Positions 1 through 7,735 of a DNA stretch of 64,000 nucleotides are shown here, in pieces. The position numbers and the translations under genes were made by a program. Under the pieces are notes generated by a model, which saw nothing but the letters and a program-made list of their open reading frames with translations, was not told where the DNA came from and searched no databases. Source of the stretch: Pseudomonas sp. GD04019 (lineage in GTDB: Bacteria; Pseudomonadota; Gammaproteobacteria; Pseudomonadales; Pseudomonadaceae); assembly GCF_029837695.1 (NCBI RefSeq), contig NZ_JAOEEA010000009.1, positions 62,001 to 126,000 on the forward strand, written 5' to 3'. Within the stretch, counting starts at the first letter, position 1. Each line of letters starts with the position of its first letter.

Positions 1-150
1 CTGACCCAGATCGGCCTGAAGGAAGAGTACCCAGGCACCAGCAACCCGTTCCCGTGGATGAGCGAGATCATGGACCTGAAGAAGGAGAAGAACTTCTTCG
101 AGACTCGCGTCATCGAGTATCAGACTGGTGGTGCGTTGAGCTGGGATTGA
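1..150 (+). CDS. nrdB: Ribonucleotide reductase class Ia, beta subunit (3' end only)
   Basis: The last 49 codons of a gene that starts before the window. The encoded tail carries FFETRVIEYQTGGALSWD, the C-terminus typical of proteobacterial NrdB. The beta subunit holds the di-iron/tyrosyl radical cofactor and passes the radical to NrdA for reduction of ribonucleoside diphosphates in the cytoplasm. The extreme C-terminal peptide is the part that docks on the alpha subunit, and it is complete here. The radical tyrosine and iron ligands lie upstream and cannot be checked. A strong rho-independent terminator follows about 70 bp after the stop. Confidence 0.93.
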   Translation: MTQIGLKEEYPGTSNPFPWMSEIMDLKKEKNFFETRVIEYQTGGALSWD

Positions 151-221
151 TTCCTGGGTCTAGACCATTAGATTAGAAACGCTTTACCTGAGTACGGATG
201 TTTGGGGTAGCGAGAGAAACT

Positions 222-250
222 AAAGCCCCGCCTAACGCGGGGCTTTTCTA
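222..250 (+). terminator. Rho-independent terminator of nrdB
   Basis: A perfect 10-bp stem (222-231 pairs with 237-246) with a 5-base loop and a short T-rich tail. It lies 72 bp after the nrdB stop and isolates nrdB from the AT-rich gene that follows. Confidence 0.85.
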
Positions 251-297
251 TTTGTGTTCCCACAACAAATAACTACCAACATAAGCACGCATGAGAT

Positions 298-1041
298 ATG
301 AGAATCTTACTAACCGCACTATTGATTATTTCAAACATTCCTCTCATCTCATTTGCCTCCGACCTAGATTCAGACAACCTAATTTCAGCCGTACGAACAC
401 TCTGCCTAGCAGGAGATGAATACCAGATCATTGCAAAAGGCGATGCAGGCCTATCAATATTGAAAAAAGGTGTTAGCGGAGAGGTAAATTTCTCAAAAAG
501 AAAAATAAATGGCATCACCGATATCAAAGAAGACAAACTCAAATTAAAAGAGCTATCCGAAATCAGAGCTTGTACACAGCCACACATTTAAACCATTCTC
601 AATCAACTAATTAAAGAGCGAGACAAGCAGCAAACAAGTAAATCAAATACTGAAATACGCGAAACCACAGCGCTGAACCGCTACCTTGAATTCACCAGTT
701 TCCTATCTACAGATCTAACCACCCTATCCTCTTTAACAGATAGCGAAATAGAAAACCTAAGCGACTCTATAAGCCTAGATGAAATAGAGAAAATAAAGCT
801 AAAGCACTCAGAGCAAAAAAATCCATCATTTCCAGGATCGCCAATAGATCAAATTACTGCCCTACAAAAGCTTTCTACAACGTGCAAGCACCTCTTAATA
901 GAGGGAACCCCAGTAGAACTTATGCACGGAGAGCCATCATTACAAGATGCAGTAAGGGTCAAAGTTCTAGATGGACAGTGCGAAGGAAAAACCGGCTGGG
1001 TTCCATATACTAACCTGAGAAGTGTTTCATCCAAAATATAA
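298..1041 (+). pseudogene. Secreted SH3-like-domain protein gene interrupted by one in-frame stop
   Basis: The frame opens at ATG 298 with a signal-peptide-like start (MRILLTALLIISN, then a small-residue cut region near SFAS). It hits TAA at 589-591 after 97 codons. The same frame then stays open for 149 sense codons to TAA 1039-1041. The second part has no good start of its own, and its C-terminus (CEGKTGWVPYTNLR) resembles a bacterial SH3-like wall-binding fold. The simplest reading is one 247-codon gene inactivated by a single nonsense mutation; a real 97-residue product is the alternative. Base composition is clearly AT-richer than all neighbours, suggesting acquisition by transfer. Function unknown. 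Confidence 0.6.
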
Positions 1042-1185
1042 GCACTTACTCCATACATGGCATTCAAAATCCCTCACCGGCCCGGATACTCGTAGAATGG
1101 GCAATGACCTGCCTGCCCATTATTAGAACAACAAGAAACTCCGATTTGGCTACATACACGCCGTAGCCGTTCCGGGGGCCGGCTT
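1042..1185. other. Gene-free stretch with two small hairpins
   Basis: No plausible gene is seen. It contains an 8-bp inverted repeat (1096-1103 with 1114-1121) and a 6-bp one (1148-1153 with 1163-1168). Neither has a T-tract. They may be decayed repeat elements like those further downstream. Confidence 0.4.
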
Positions 1186-1478
1186 ACAAGGGCCATCCCT
1201 GCCCCTTTAAGCCTCTCGCCGCATTCATGCAACTCTCCCTCCTACTTAACACCTCCACTCGACTTACTGACGGGGACTTAGGCCTTGAGTTGCCTGGTGT
1301 TTTTTCTGGGCGCTTCACGCTTTGATCGTTCCCAAGCTCCACGTGAGATTGGGCCAATAAATTACTTTCAGGCAACGCCAAACGCCCCTCCAGAAGGGGG
1401 AGTGGAATCGTTGTCGAAGGGGTTGAGCGGCATGGATGCCACGAGAGGCGCGATGGGCCAGGGACGGCCCTTCGCGCC
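1186..1478. repeat. Long imperfect inverted repeat upstream of the RAYT gene
   Basis: Bases about 1186-1262 match the reverse complement of about 1395-1478 over some 75-85 bp with many mismatches. The best-kept block is around GGGCC(A/G)TCCCTG followed by GCCTCTCG and CATNCATGC. The roughly 130 bp between the arms has no convincing gene. The arrangement looks like an old miniature inverted-repeat element or a collapsed palindrome. The alignment was made by eye, so the exact ends are approximate. Confidence 0.45.
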
Positions 1479-1521
1479 GAGCCCCTGGAGCGGCGATGGA
1501 GCAAGTAGCCTGGATATCCTC

Positions 1522-1597
1522 GGTGGAAAACGCTTTGCGGTTTTCCACCCTACGCAGGTCGGCTTTTGTAGGGTGGACAACGCGAAGCTTGTCCACC
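1522..1597. repeat. Pair of inverted REP elements (BIME-like) before the RAYT gene
   Basis: Two REP palindromes in opposite orientation. The first (1522-1553) is a GGTGGAAAAC...GTTTTCCACC stem ending in CTAC. The second (1568-1597) starts with GTAG and has a GGTGGACAA...TTGTCCACC stem. The GTAG foot followed by an imperfect palindrome is the hallmark of REPs mobilised by RAYT proteins. The pair ends 38 bp before the transposase start. Confidence 0.8.
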
Positions 1598-1635
1598 ATG
1601 GTTTCCGGCAACGCACTGCTCAAGGATGAGCCGCC

Positions 1636-2166
1636 ATGCCCGATTACCGCCGCGCTCGTGTGCCAGGCGCGACTTACTTCTTTACCGTGAATCTACGCGA
1701 CCGCAGCTGCGACCTGCTGATCCGCGAAATCGACTTGCTGCGCGATACGGTACGGGCCACCAAGGCCCGCCATCCCTTTCATATCAATGCCTGGGTAGTG
1801 CTACCCGAACACATGCACTGTATGTGGACGTTGCCGGAAGGCGATACCGACTTCGCGCTGCGCTGGAAAGTGATCAAGTTCGGTTTCTCCCGACGCCTGC
1901 CAAGCCATGAAACACTCACCGCCACACAACGCAAACGTGGCGAGCGCGGCATCTGGCAACGACGCTACTGGGAACATCTGATCCGCGACAATCAGGACTA
2001 CCAACGCCACTTCGACTACATCCACTTCAACCCGCTGAAACACGGACACGTGCAGCGCGTTGTGGATTGGCCCTATTCGAGCTTTCACCGGGCGGTGCGT
2101 ATGGGGCTTTATCCGCGAAACTGGTGTGGCAGTGCAGTGGCGGAAGAAGAGAGGTTCGGGGAGTGA
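1636..2166 (+). CDS. REP-associated tyrosine transposase (RAYT)
   Basis: A 176-residue single-domain member of the Y1/HUH transposase family. The metal-binding HxH motif is visible as EHMHCMW (His59 and His61). The C-terminal half has the family signature YIHFNPLKHG (about residues 128-137), with Tyr122 or Tyr128 as the candidate nucleophile. RAYTs are domesticated single-copy relatives of IS200/IS605 transposases that nick single-stranded REP hairpins. REPs of the matching type flank the gene on both sides, which supports the pairing. Start ATG 1636 gives the usual length and N-terminus (YRRARVPGATYFFTV). The protein appears full length and potentially active. Confidence 0.92.
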   Translation: MPDYRRARVPGATYFFTVNLRDRSCDLLIREIDLLRDTVRATKARHPFHINAWVVLPEHMHCMWTLPEGDTDFALRWKVIKFGFSRRLPSHETLTATQRKRGERGIWQRRYWEHLIRDNQDYQRHFDYIHFNPLKHGHVQRVVDWPYSSFHRAVRMGLYPRNWCGSAVAEEERFGE

Positions 2167-2171
2167 CGAGT

Positions 2172-2203
2172 GGTGGAAAACGCTTCGCGGTTTTCCACCC
2201 TAC
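2172..2203 (-). repeat. REP element downstream of the RAYT gene
   Basis: A GGTGGAAAAC / GTTTTCCACC palindrome ending in CTAC, nearly identical to the copy at 1522-1553. It starts 5 bp after the transposase stop, so the RAYT gene is bracketed by its own REP type. Confidence 0.8.
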
Positions 2204-2391
2204 GCACTGATGCCACAGCCCAACGCGAAAACGAGCAACGACACCTAAAGCAAACAAGCAATCCGCCTGATCTCCGGGCTACAACAGCTATCCCGCACCG
2301 AACGCTCCAAGCGCATGAAAGGCTGATCCCCACACTGCCAGCGGGAATACAGCCCTCTACGCCCCAGCGTCCGCATGCCAGCAGCCCGCTA

Positions 2392-2583
2392 TCAGGCCTT
2401 GTCGACGCCCTTCTTGATCGCGTCCTTCACGTCGCCTTTGACCTGCTGGACTTTTCCCTTCACCTGCTGAGCATCGCCTTCACCCTCAAGGCGCGGATTG
2501 TCGGTAGCCTTGCCGACACCCTCTTTGACCTTACCGATGGCTTCGTTGGCGTTGCCTTTGATCTTGTCTGTCGTGCTGCTCAT
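2392..2583 (-). CDS. CsbD family stress protein
   Basis: A 63-residue hydrophilic Lys/Glu/Gly-rich protein with the CsbD pattern: an N-terminal DKIKGNANEAIGKVKEG segment, then a second similar unit. CsbD-type proteins are small general-stress proteins of unknown biochemical function, often among the most abundant proteins in stationary phase or under osmotic stress. ATG 2583 is chosen over the upstream ATG 2595 because a GAGGTG ribosome site lies just before it. It stands alone in about 190-bp gaps. Confidence 0.88.
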   Translation of the reverse strand: MSSTTDKIKGNANEAIGKVKEGVGKATDNPRLEGEGDAQQVKGKVQQVKGDVKDAIKKGVDKA

Positions 2584-2727
2584 GTGACACCTCATTTCCG
2601 ATGGGTTACGGAGAATTGAGCCCGTTTGGCCTCAATCGTTTCGTATTTCTTTTGCTCGCTCATCCGCTTCGCGGAGCGATTAGAGGGGCTGGCAAGGGAG
2701 GGAATCCGCCGGAGCGGCCAGCCTGGC

Positions 2728-3627
2728 CTACTGCGTACAAAGCCCCCCAGGCACCGCCATCACCCACTCCCGCACCGCCCGAATGGCCGGGTCATCTCGC
2801 CGGCTCTCCGGGTACACCAGAAAGAACGGCTTACCCTCCACCTCCGGCCCGAACGGCTGCACCAACCGCCCTTCCCTCAGCTCATCCTCGATCAGCTGCC
2901 GGCTCATCAGCGCCACCCCCTGCCCACCCATGGCGGCCGAGATCGCGTGGGTCTCGTCAGAGAACACCAGCCCAGCGCTGACATCCAGCCCCGGCACCTT
3001 GGCCTGCTTCTGCCACAGCGCCCAGTCCAGCGGCGACGAGACGACCGCCTGGTTGCGGAAGTGGATCAGCGTGTGCCTGGGCAACTCCTCCACATCCTGC
3101 AGGCCGAGGCGCGGGCTGCAGGTCGGGATAAAGGTGTTGTCGAATAGCTTCTCCGCCACCAGCCCCGGCCAGCGGCCGTCGCCGTAGCGGATGGCGATGT
3201 CCGCGGTGACGCCATCCAGCGCCACCGGCTCATGCGAGGCGTGGATGCGCAGGTCGATATCCGGATGGGACTCGCGCAGCAGGCAGACCCAGGGCAACAG
3301 CCAACGCACCGCCACGGCCGGCGTGGTGCTGAGGGTGATGGCCTGGCGGCAGGGTCGCGCGTTGAGGCGCATGGCGGTGGTGCTGATGCTGTCGAACGCG
3401 GTCTCCAGCGTCTGCTGCAGCTCGCGGCCCTGGGCGGTGAGCTCCAGCTGGCGCGGCTTGCGCAGGAACAGCGCAACGCCGAGCGACTCTTCCAGGGCGC
3501 GAATCTGGTGGCTGATCGCCGTGGCGGTCACCGAGAGTTCTTCCGCGGCCTGCTTGGCGCTCTCGTGGCGAGCGGCAGCCTCGAAGGCGCGCAGGGCCGA
3601 GAGCGAGGGCAACCAGCGCTGACTCAT
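2728..3627 (-). CDS. LysR family transcriptional regulator (GcvA-like)
   Basis: A 299-residue protein with an N-terminal winged helix-turn-helix (LSALRAFEAAARHESAKQAA, then ATAISHQIRALEESLG) and a C-terminal periplasmic-binding-protein-like effector domain. The W-LPSLSALRAFEAAARH opening and overall pattern resemble the GcvA/TrpI/AmpR branch. ATG 3627 is preferred to 3648 because AGGAA precedes it and the HTH then begins where expected. It is divergent from the azoreductase gene 119 bp away, the classic layout in which a LysR regulator controls its neighbour and itself from the shared gap. The effector is unknown. Confidence 0.9.
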   Translation of the reverse strand: MSQRWLPSLSALRAFEAAARHESAKQAAEELSVTATAISHQIRALEESLGVALFLRKPRQLELTAQGRELQQTLETAFDSISTTAMRLNARPCRQAITLSTTPAVAVRWLLPWVCLLRESHPDIDLRIHASHEPVALDGVTADIAIRYGDGRWPGLVAEKLFDNTFIPTCSPRLGLQDVEELPRHTLIHFRNQAVVSSPLDWALWQKQAKVPGLDVSAGLVFSDETHAISAAMGGQGVALMSRQLIEDELREGRLVQPFGPEVEGKPFFLVYPESRRDDPAIRAVREWVMAVPGGLCTQ

Positions 3628-3746
3628 GGATGAATTCCTCTCAGGCATAGCGAAAAATATTGATCGTTTGTCGCCAATACCTGGCGGCAATAGCCTGAGT
3701 CTGCTGCGAAATACAGATGAGCACAACTTCAAGCAGGAGACTCGAC

Positions 3747-4448
3747 ATGCCGCACATACTGCACCTGGATGCCAGCGCCCGCCCCGGCCTCGCCGGCAAG
3801 GACCTGCACGGCTCGCACAGCCGCAACCTGAGCCAGCGCTTCGTCAGCCAGTGGCTGGCCCGCCGCGCGCAGGACAGCCTCACCTACCGCGACATCGGCC
3901 AGAACCCGCCGACCATCATCGACCACGACTGGATCGCCGCCGCCTTCACCGCGGATGATCAGCGCGAGCCGTGGATGAACGACGCGCTGCAGGAGAGCGA
4001 GCTGCTGATCACCGAACTGCTGGCCGCGGACGTGCTGGTGATCGGCACGCCGCTGTACAACTTCAGCATGCCGGCCGCGCTAAAGGCGTGGATCGACCAG
4101 ATCGTGCGTACAGACCGCACCGTGGCGTTCGACGCCAGCAACCCGCTCGATCCGTATATCCCGCTGCTGGCCGACCGGCCCCGGCATGCGGTGATCCTCG
4201 CGGCCCGCGGCGGCGTGGGCTTCGATGCGGGCGGTGCGATGGCGCACATGAACCATCTGGAAAGCAGCCTGATCACCGCCCTCGGCTTCATCGGCATCAC
4301 CCGCGTGCACCAGATCGCCATCGAGGGCCAGGAAGTCGGCGGCGAACTGCTGGCCGCGTCGGTAGCCCAGGCGATGGGCCAGGTCGATGCGCTGGTGGAG
4401 CATTTGCAGCAGGAATTACAGGTGCGGCGGACGCCGGAGCCGGCGTGA
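3747..4448 (+). CDS. azoR: FMN-dependent NADH-azoreductase / flavodoxin-fold quinone reductase
   Basis: A 233-residue flavodoxin-like protein. The N-terminus has the FMN-phosphate loop of the AzoR family (LDASARP...SHSRNLSQRF), and the middle has GTPLYNFSMPAALKAWIDQI, the usual FMN-binding segment, then AARGGVGF. These enzymes use NAD(P)H to reduce azo dyes and quinones in the cytoplasm, probably as protection from electrophiles. ATG 3747 follows AGGAG and gives the family N-terminus; the upstream in-frame ATG at 3717 would add ten unrelated residues. Probable control by the divergent LysR gene. Several AzoR paralogues exist in pseudomonads, so the substrate cannot be assigned. Confidence 0.88.
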   Translation: MPHILHLDASARPGLAGKDLHGSHSRNLSQRFVSQWLARRAQDSLTYRDIGQNPPTIIDHDWIAAAFTADDQREPWMNDALQESELLITELLAADVLVIGTPLYNFSMPAALKAWIDQIVRTDRTVAFDASNPLDPYIPLLADRPRHAVILAARGGVGFDAGGAMAHMNHLESSLITALGFIGITRVHQIAIEGQEVGGELLAASVAQAMGQVDALVEHLQQELQVRRTPEPA

Positions 4449-4521
4449 TGCCTGCAGCTTGATGCGGAAGCCGCCGGTCACGGCGGCCAACGCCGCCGCC
4501 AGCAAGCGGCCCGCTCTCCAG

Positions 4522-4551
4522 CTGGAAAACGTCGCCTGTTTTCCACCGCAC
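4522..4551 (-). repeat. Degenerate REP element
   Basis: A CTGGAAAAC...GTTTTCCACC palindrome like those beside the RAYT gene, but without the CTAC foot (CGCAC instead). It lies in the 237-bp gap after the azoreductase and looks like a decayed copy. Confidence 0.6.
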
Positions 4552-4685
4552 ACACTGTTGTTCAACCAAGGCTTCCCCGCAGGCCGGCTACGCCCTCAAA
4601 AACACAACTTCCCTTCCCGCCCGCAATCGCTAGAATGGCGCCCGCCCGAAAAGTGGCACATCGCCTCCATGAACAAGGACGCTCA

Positions 4686-5312
4686 ATGAAGACCCTGCAT
4701 TACGTTGCAGCAGCCCTGCTCAGCCTGAGCCTCACCGGCTGCGTCTCCTTCAACCCCGCCGGCCCCATCGGCGAACCCGCGCACAAAGCCAGCACACCTC
4801 GCCAACAGGCCGTCATGGTCGATGAGGTGGTGGTTTCGGACAGCAGCATCGACGCCGAAGTGCGCAAGAACCTGGGTAGCCAGTTCACCGCACAGTTGAA
4901 CAAACGCATCGAGCGCGGCGAGTACTTCCGCGAAGTGATCAGCTTCCCGGCCACGCTCGGCGAGCAAGATGCCCTGCTCAAGCTGGAATTCAATTCGCTG
5001 AAAGGCAAGCGCACGCCCCATCCGGGCTACTTCCCCGGCGCCATCCTTACCCTGACCGGCTGGATCTGGTTCAACGGCCCGATCTATGTCGACAAGTACG
5101 ATCTGACCGGCACCCTGACCTTCGAGGACGCGCAAGGCAGAACGCTCGCCAGCAGCCAGAAGACGCTGCAGCGCAAGCAGAACACCGGGCTGTGGGATGA
5201 CGACTACTTCAACCTCGCCCTCGGCGCCACCCAGCTCAACGAACTGGTCGAAGACCTGCTGCAGGACAGCCTCCAGCAACTGGCCAACCAACCTCAAGGA
5301 CGCACCCAATGA
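4686..5312 (+). CDS. Putative lipoprotein, first of a tandem pair
   Basis: A 208-residue protein with a lipoprotein signal (LSLSLTGC, Cys19 the lipidation site). The residue after Cys is Val, so no Asp retention signal is seen and outer-membrane sorting is likely. The mature part has a hydrophobic stretch (PGAILTLTGWIWFNGPIYVD) followed by a beta-rich YDLTGTLTFEDAQGRTLAS segment. That order recurs in the next gene, suggesting paralogues. ATG 4686 is chosen because it starts the signal sequence. The stop overlaps the next start by 4 bp (ATGA), so the two are translationally coupled. Function unknown. Confidence 0.8.
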   Translation: MKTLHYVAAALLSLSLTGCVSFNPAGPIGEPAHKASTPRQQAVMVDEVVVSDSSIDAEVRKNLGSQFTAQLNKRIERGEYFREVISFPATLGEQDALLKLEFNSLKGKRTPHPGYFPGAILTLTGWIWFNGPIYVDKYDLTGTLTFEDAQGRTLASSQKTLQRKQNTGLWDDDYFNLALGATQLNELVEDLLQDSLQQLANQPQGRTQ

Positions 5313-5896
5313 ACCGGATTCTCAGCCTTCTCCTGGCCACGCTGCTGCTCAGCCTTACCGGCTGCGCCACCTACTCGCATGACGATCTGACCCTGGTCAA
5401 ACAGTGGCCGCCAGCAGCTACCAACAGCGACAAGCCCAGCCTCTACCTGAAGGTGGAAGGCCAGCACCTGCTCAATGGCAATCCCACCGGTGCCAACATG
5501 AACCAGGCCAAGCTGGCGGAGTTCGTGCTCAAGGAATACCAGAGCAGCGAGCAGTTCGAGCGCGTCACCCTCGACCAGCAGACCTCCGACATCTACGCCA
5601 CCGTGCAAATCACCAACCACGAGCGCGGCAGCATGGTCGGCGCCTTCATCACCGGCTTCACCCTGTTCGTCATCCCGGGCAAGTACGACAACACGCTGAC
5701 CATGGAAACCGTGTTCAAGGACGGCCAGGGCAAGGTGCTGGGCCGCGTCGAAAAAGAGGAAACCACCACCACCTGGATGCAGCTGCTCCTGATCTTTGCC
5801 CTGCCTTTCAACGAATCGCTGGACAACGTCCTGACGCAGCTCGCGCGCAGCAGCCTGGAAGACGCCGTGCAGCAGGGTCTGCTCAGCGCGCGCTAA
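5309..5896 (+). CDS. Putative lipoprotein, second of a tandem pair
   Basis: A 195-residue lipoprotein precursor with lipobox LTGC (Cys19). The mature part contains a hydrophobic turn (MVGAFITGFTLFVIPGKYD), then TLTMETVFKDGQGKVLG and a further apolar segment WMQLLLIFALPF, in the same order as the upstream gene. Such apolar insertions in an otherwise soluble lipoprotein suggest a membrane-facing loop. The start overlaps the stop of the first lipoprotein gene by 4 bp. No enzymatic motif is recognised; the pair probably forms one complex in the envelope. Confidence 0.8.
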   Translation: MNRILSLLLATLLLSLTGCATYSHDDLTLVKQWPPAATNSDKPSLYLKVEGQHLLNGNPTGANMNQAKLAEFVLKEYQSSEQFERVTLDQQTSDIYATVQITNHERGSMVGAFITGFTLFVIPGKYDNTLTMETVFKDGQGKVLGRVEKEETTTTWMQLLLIFALPFNESLDNVLTQLARSSLEDAVQQGLLSAR

Positions 5897-5973
5897 GTCC
5901 GGGGCACTCAGTCGGTCGGCATGGTCTTACAATGCCATGCCGCCGATCGAACCTGCCCGGAGCCCCCCTCCCG

Positions 5974-6669
5974 ATGTTCACCCTCACCCACCTGACCACC
6001 CCGCCGCCCGAGTCCCTGAAGAGCCAGGTGCTGCAGATGGTGGTCGACTACTTCAGCGACCTCAGCCCCGCCCCGCTGACGCCCAGCAATCCGCTGTACC
6101 AGCTGTACCAGTACGTGATCGGCTTCGAGGTGCACCTGTACCTGCAGGCCATGGGCAGCGAGCCCGACAGCAGCGCCCGGCTGATCCTCGCCCTCGACGA
6201 CCAGGACCCATCCCAGGTGCTGGGCTTCGCCCTCTACCTGCCCAGCGCGGATGACCCGGATGCCGGCACCCAGGCCTATACGGCCGTACAGGCCAGCCAC
6301 CGCCGCCAGGGCATCGCCCGCGCCATGCTGCGCCAGATGCAGCTGCTCCACCCGCATGCCGCACTGGCCTGCGTGGCCAGCCGGGTGCCGACCTTCGAGG
6401 CGCTGGGCTTCCAAGTGCTGTCCGCCCGCGGGCCACAGGTGCTGATGAACACCCGCGACCACGCCTCGGACGGCTGGGTGGCGGTGCAGGACCTGGCGCC
6501 GATCTTCCAGTCCAAGGAGGTCGGACAGATCCACGCCTACCTGGTCAAACAGCACGGCCAGAGGGCCATGCGTGATGCGGAGAAGCAGCGTGACCGCCTG
6601 CTCGATCAATTGGCCCGCCAGGCCGAGGTGGTGGTCGAGGAACGACTCAGCGCGCGCCGCCTGCACTGA
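5974..6669 (+). CDS. GNAT family N-acetyltransferase
   Basis: A 231-residue protein with a GNAT core: the acceptor-side strand VLGFALYLPSAD and the acetyl-CoA pyrophosphate loop ASHRRQGIARAML (about residues 109-121), matching the Q/RxxGxG/A signature. A C-terminal extension of about 80 residues is charged and probably helical (RAMRDAEKQRDRLLDQLARQ). The frame is open far upstream inside the lipoprotein gene, but that part is a shadow. ATG 5974 is the first start outside it with family-like sequence; ATG 5932 is possible. The substrate is unknown. Confidence 0.75.
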   Translation: MFTLTHLTTPPPESLKSQVLQMVVDYFSDLSPAPLTPSNPLYQLYQYVIGFEVHLYLQAMGSEPDSSARLILALDDQDPSQVLGFALYLPSADDPDAGTQAYTAVQASHRRQGIARAMLRQMQLLHPHAALACVASRVPTFEALGFQVLSARGPQVLMNTRDHASDGWVAVQDLAPIFQSKEVGQIHAYLVKQHGQRAMRDAEKQRDRLLDQLARQAEVVVEERLSARRLH

Positions 6670-6737
6670 GCGACAGCGCGAGTTTTCCTGCTCGCGCACT
6701 AGACTCCTCGGCAGCCACCGCCAAAGGAGCCTCCACC

Positions 6738-7181
6738 ATGCGCATGATTGCGACTTCGACCATGCTTCTGCTCGCCTTCGCCCTGAGCGGCTGCGCCAGC
6801 AACGGGGGCGGCGACCATGTCCAGGTCAAGTTGGCCGGAACCGCCAAGAACGCCGGCAGAATCGGCCAGGCGACGCTCTCGCCCCGCGGCGAGCTGACCG
6901 ACGTGTCCGCCTTCATCAGTGGCGTGCCCTTCGGCACTACGCTGCCGGTGCGTCTGTACGCCTACATCTACCTGGGCAGTTGCCAGCAGCCGGGCGCACA
7001 ACCCGTCTATGAGCTGAACAACACGGTGCTGACCGACCACAGGGGCTCGGCCGATGGCTGGCGCCTGTCACGCACCGCCAAGGTAGCGCTGACCACCCTG
7101 CGCGCCGAACCGCACGCGCTGATACTGCGCACACCACCCAGCGACGGCGGTCAGGACATCTTCTGCGGAGATATCCACTGA
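6738..7181 (+). CDS. Small putative lipoprotein
   Basis: A 147-residue protein with a clear lipoprotein signal (LLAFALSGC, lipidation Cys18) and a good AAAGGAG ribosome site. The mature region is beta-rich and contains two further Cys residues (LGSCQQPG and DIFCGDIH) that could form a disulfide in the periplasm. No catalytic motif is recognised. It is preceded by a GC hairpin at 6676-6697 and stands as an independent unit. Confidence 0.75.
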   Translation: MRMIATSTMLLLAFALSGCASNGGGDHVQVKLAGTAKNAGRIGQATLSPRGELTDVSAFISGVPFGTTLPVRLYAYIYLGSCQQPGAQPVYELNNTVLTDHRGSADGWRLSRTAKVALTTLRAEPHALILRTPPSDGGQDIFCGDIH

Positions 7182-7246
7182 TCGATCCTGGCGGACCAAC
7201 GCCAACCTTTTGCCGATTCCCAGCGACATCACTCACGGAGTTGCCC

Positions 7247-7645
7247 ATGCCCCGCATCGCCCGCCATACCCGAGCCATCATGCTGGTCACCGGTGTCCTG
7301 ACCTGCACCATGCTCTATGCCGCCATCGCCCCACAGGCGGCTCTGTTGTCGATGTTTGGCGTTGCCCTGGAAGGTGGCGCACTGGGCGAGATTCTGGTGC
7401 GCAGCTGGGGCCTGCTGATCACCCTGATCGGTGCCATGCTGATCCACGGCGCCTTCAACCCGGCGGTGCGCCCGCTGGTGCTGACGGTAGCCGGGCTGAG
7501 CAAACTGTTCTTCGTTGCCCTGCTTCTGCTGCTCGGCGGCGAGTTCCTGCCCAAGACCCTCACCCCCATCGTCATCGATAGCCTGGCCGTCGTATTTTTC
7601 GCCTTGTGCCTGCCACAGGCCCTGCGCGATGCATCGGCACGCTGA
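7247..7645 (+). CDS. Small integral membrane protein, four predicted helices
   Basis: A 132-residue hydrophobic protein with about four membrane segments (AIMLVTGVLTCTMLYAA; SWGLLITLIGAMLIHGAF; an LVLTVAGLSKLFFVALLLLL segment; IVIDSLAVVFFALCL). ATG 7247 follows ACGGAG; the in-frame TTG two codons earlier is less likely. No family function is recognised. The 90-bp gap to rlhA holds a GC hairpin at 7657-7672. Confidence 0.75.
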   Translation: MPRIARHTRAIMLVTGVLTCTMLYAAIAPQAALLSMFGVALEGGALGEILVRSWGLLITLIGAMLIHGAFNPAVRPLVLTVAGLSKLFFVALLLLLGGEFLPKTLTPIVIDSLAVVFFALCLPQALRDASAR

Positions 7646-7735
7646 GCCGACCGCTAGGCACCTCCGGGTGCCACCCTCCCCGATGCCCGTTACAATGCGC
7701 GCCTTGCCGTGTCACGCCTATAAAGAAGAAACACC

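Noticed and set aside
1186..2203. Insertion sequence with classical inverted ends and target duplication around the RAYT gene
   Set aside because: RAYT proteins are single-domain Y1 enzymes without such ends; the flanking repeats are REPs, not IS termini.
5404..5973. N-terminal extension of the GNAT gene inside the second lipoprotein gene
   Set aside because: Arg/Pro/Gln-rich shadow sequence in another frame of the lipoprotein; GNAT similarity begins only after ATG 5974.
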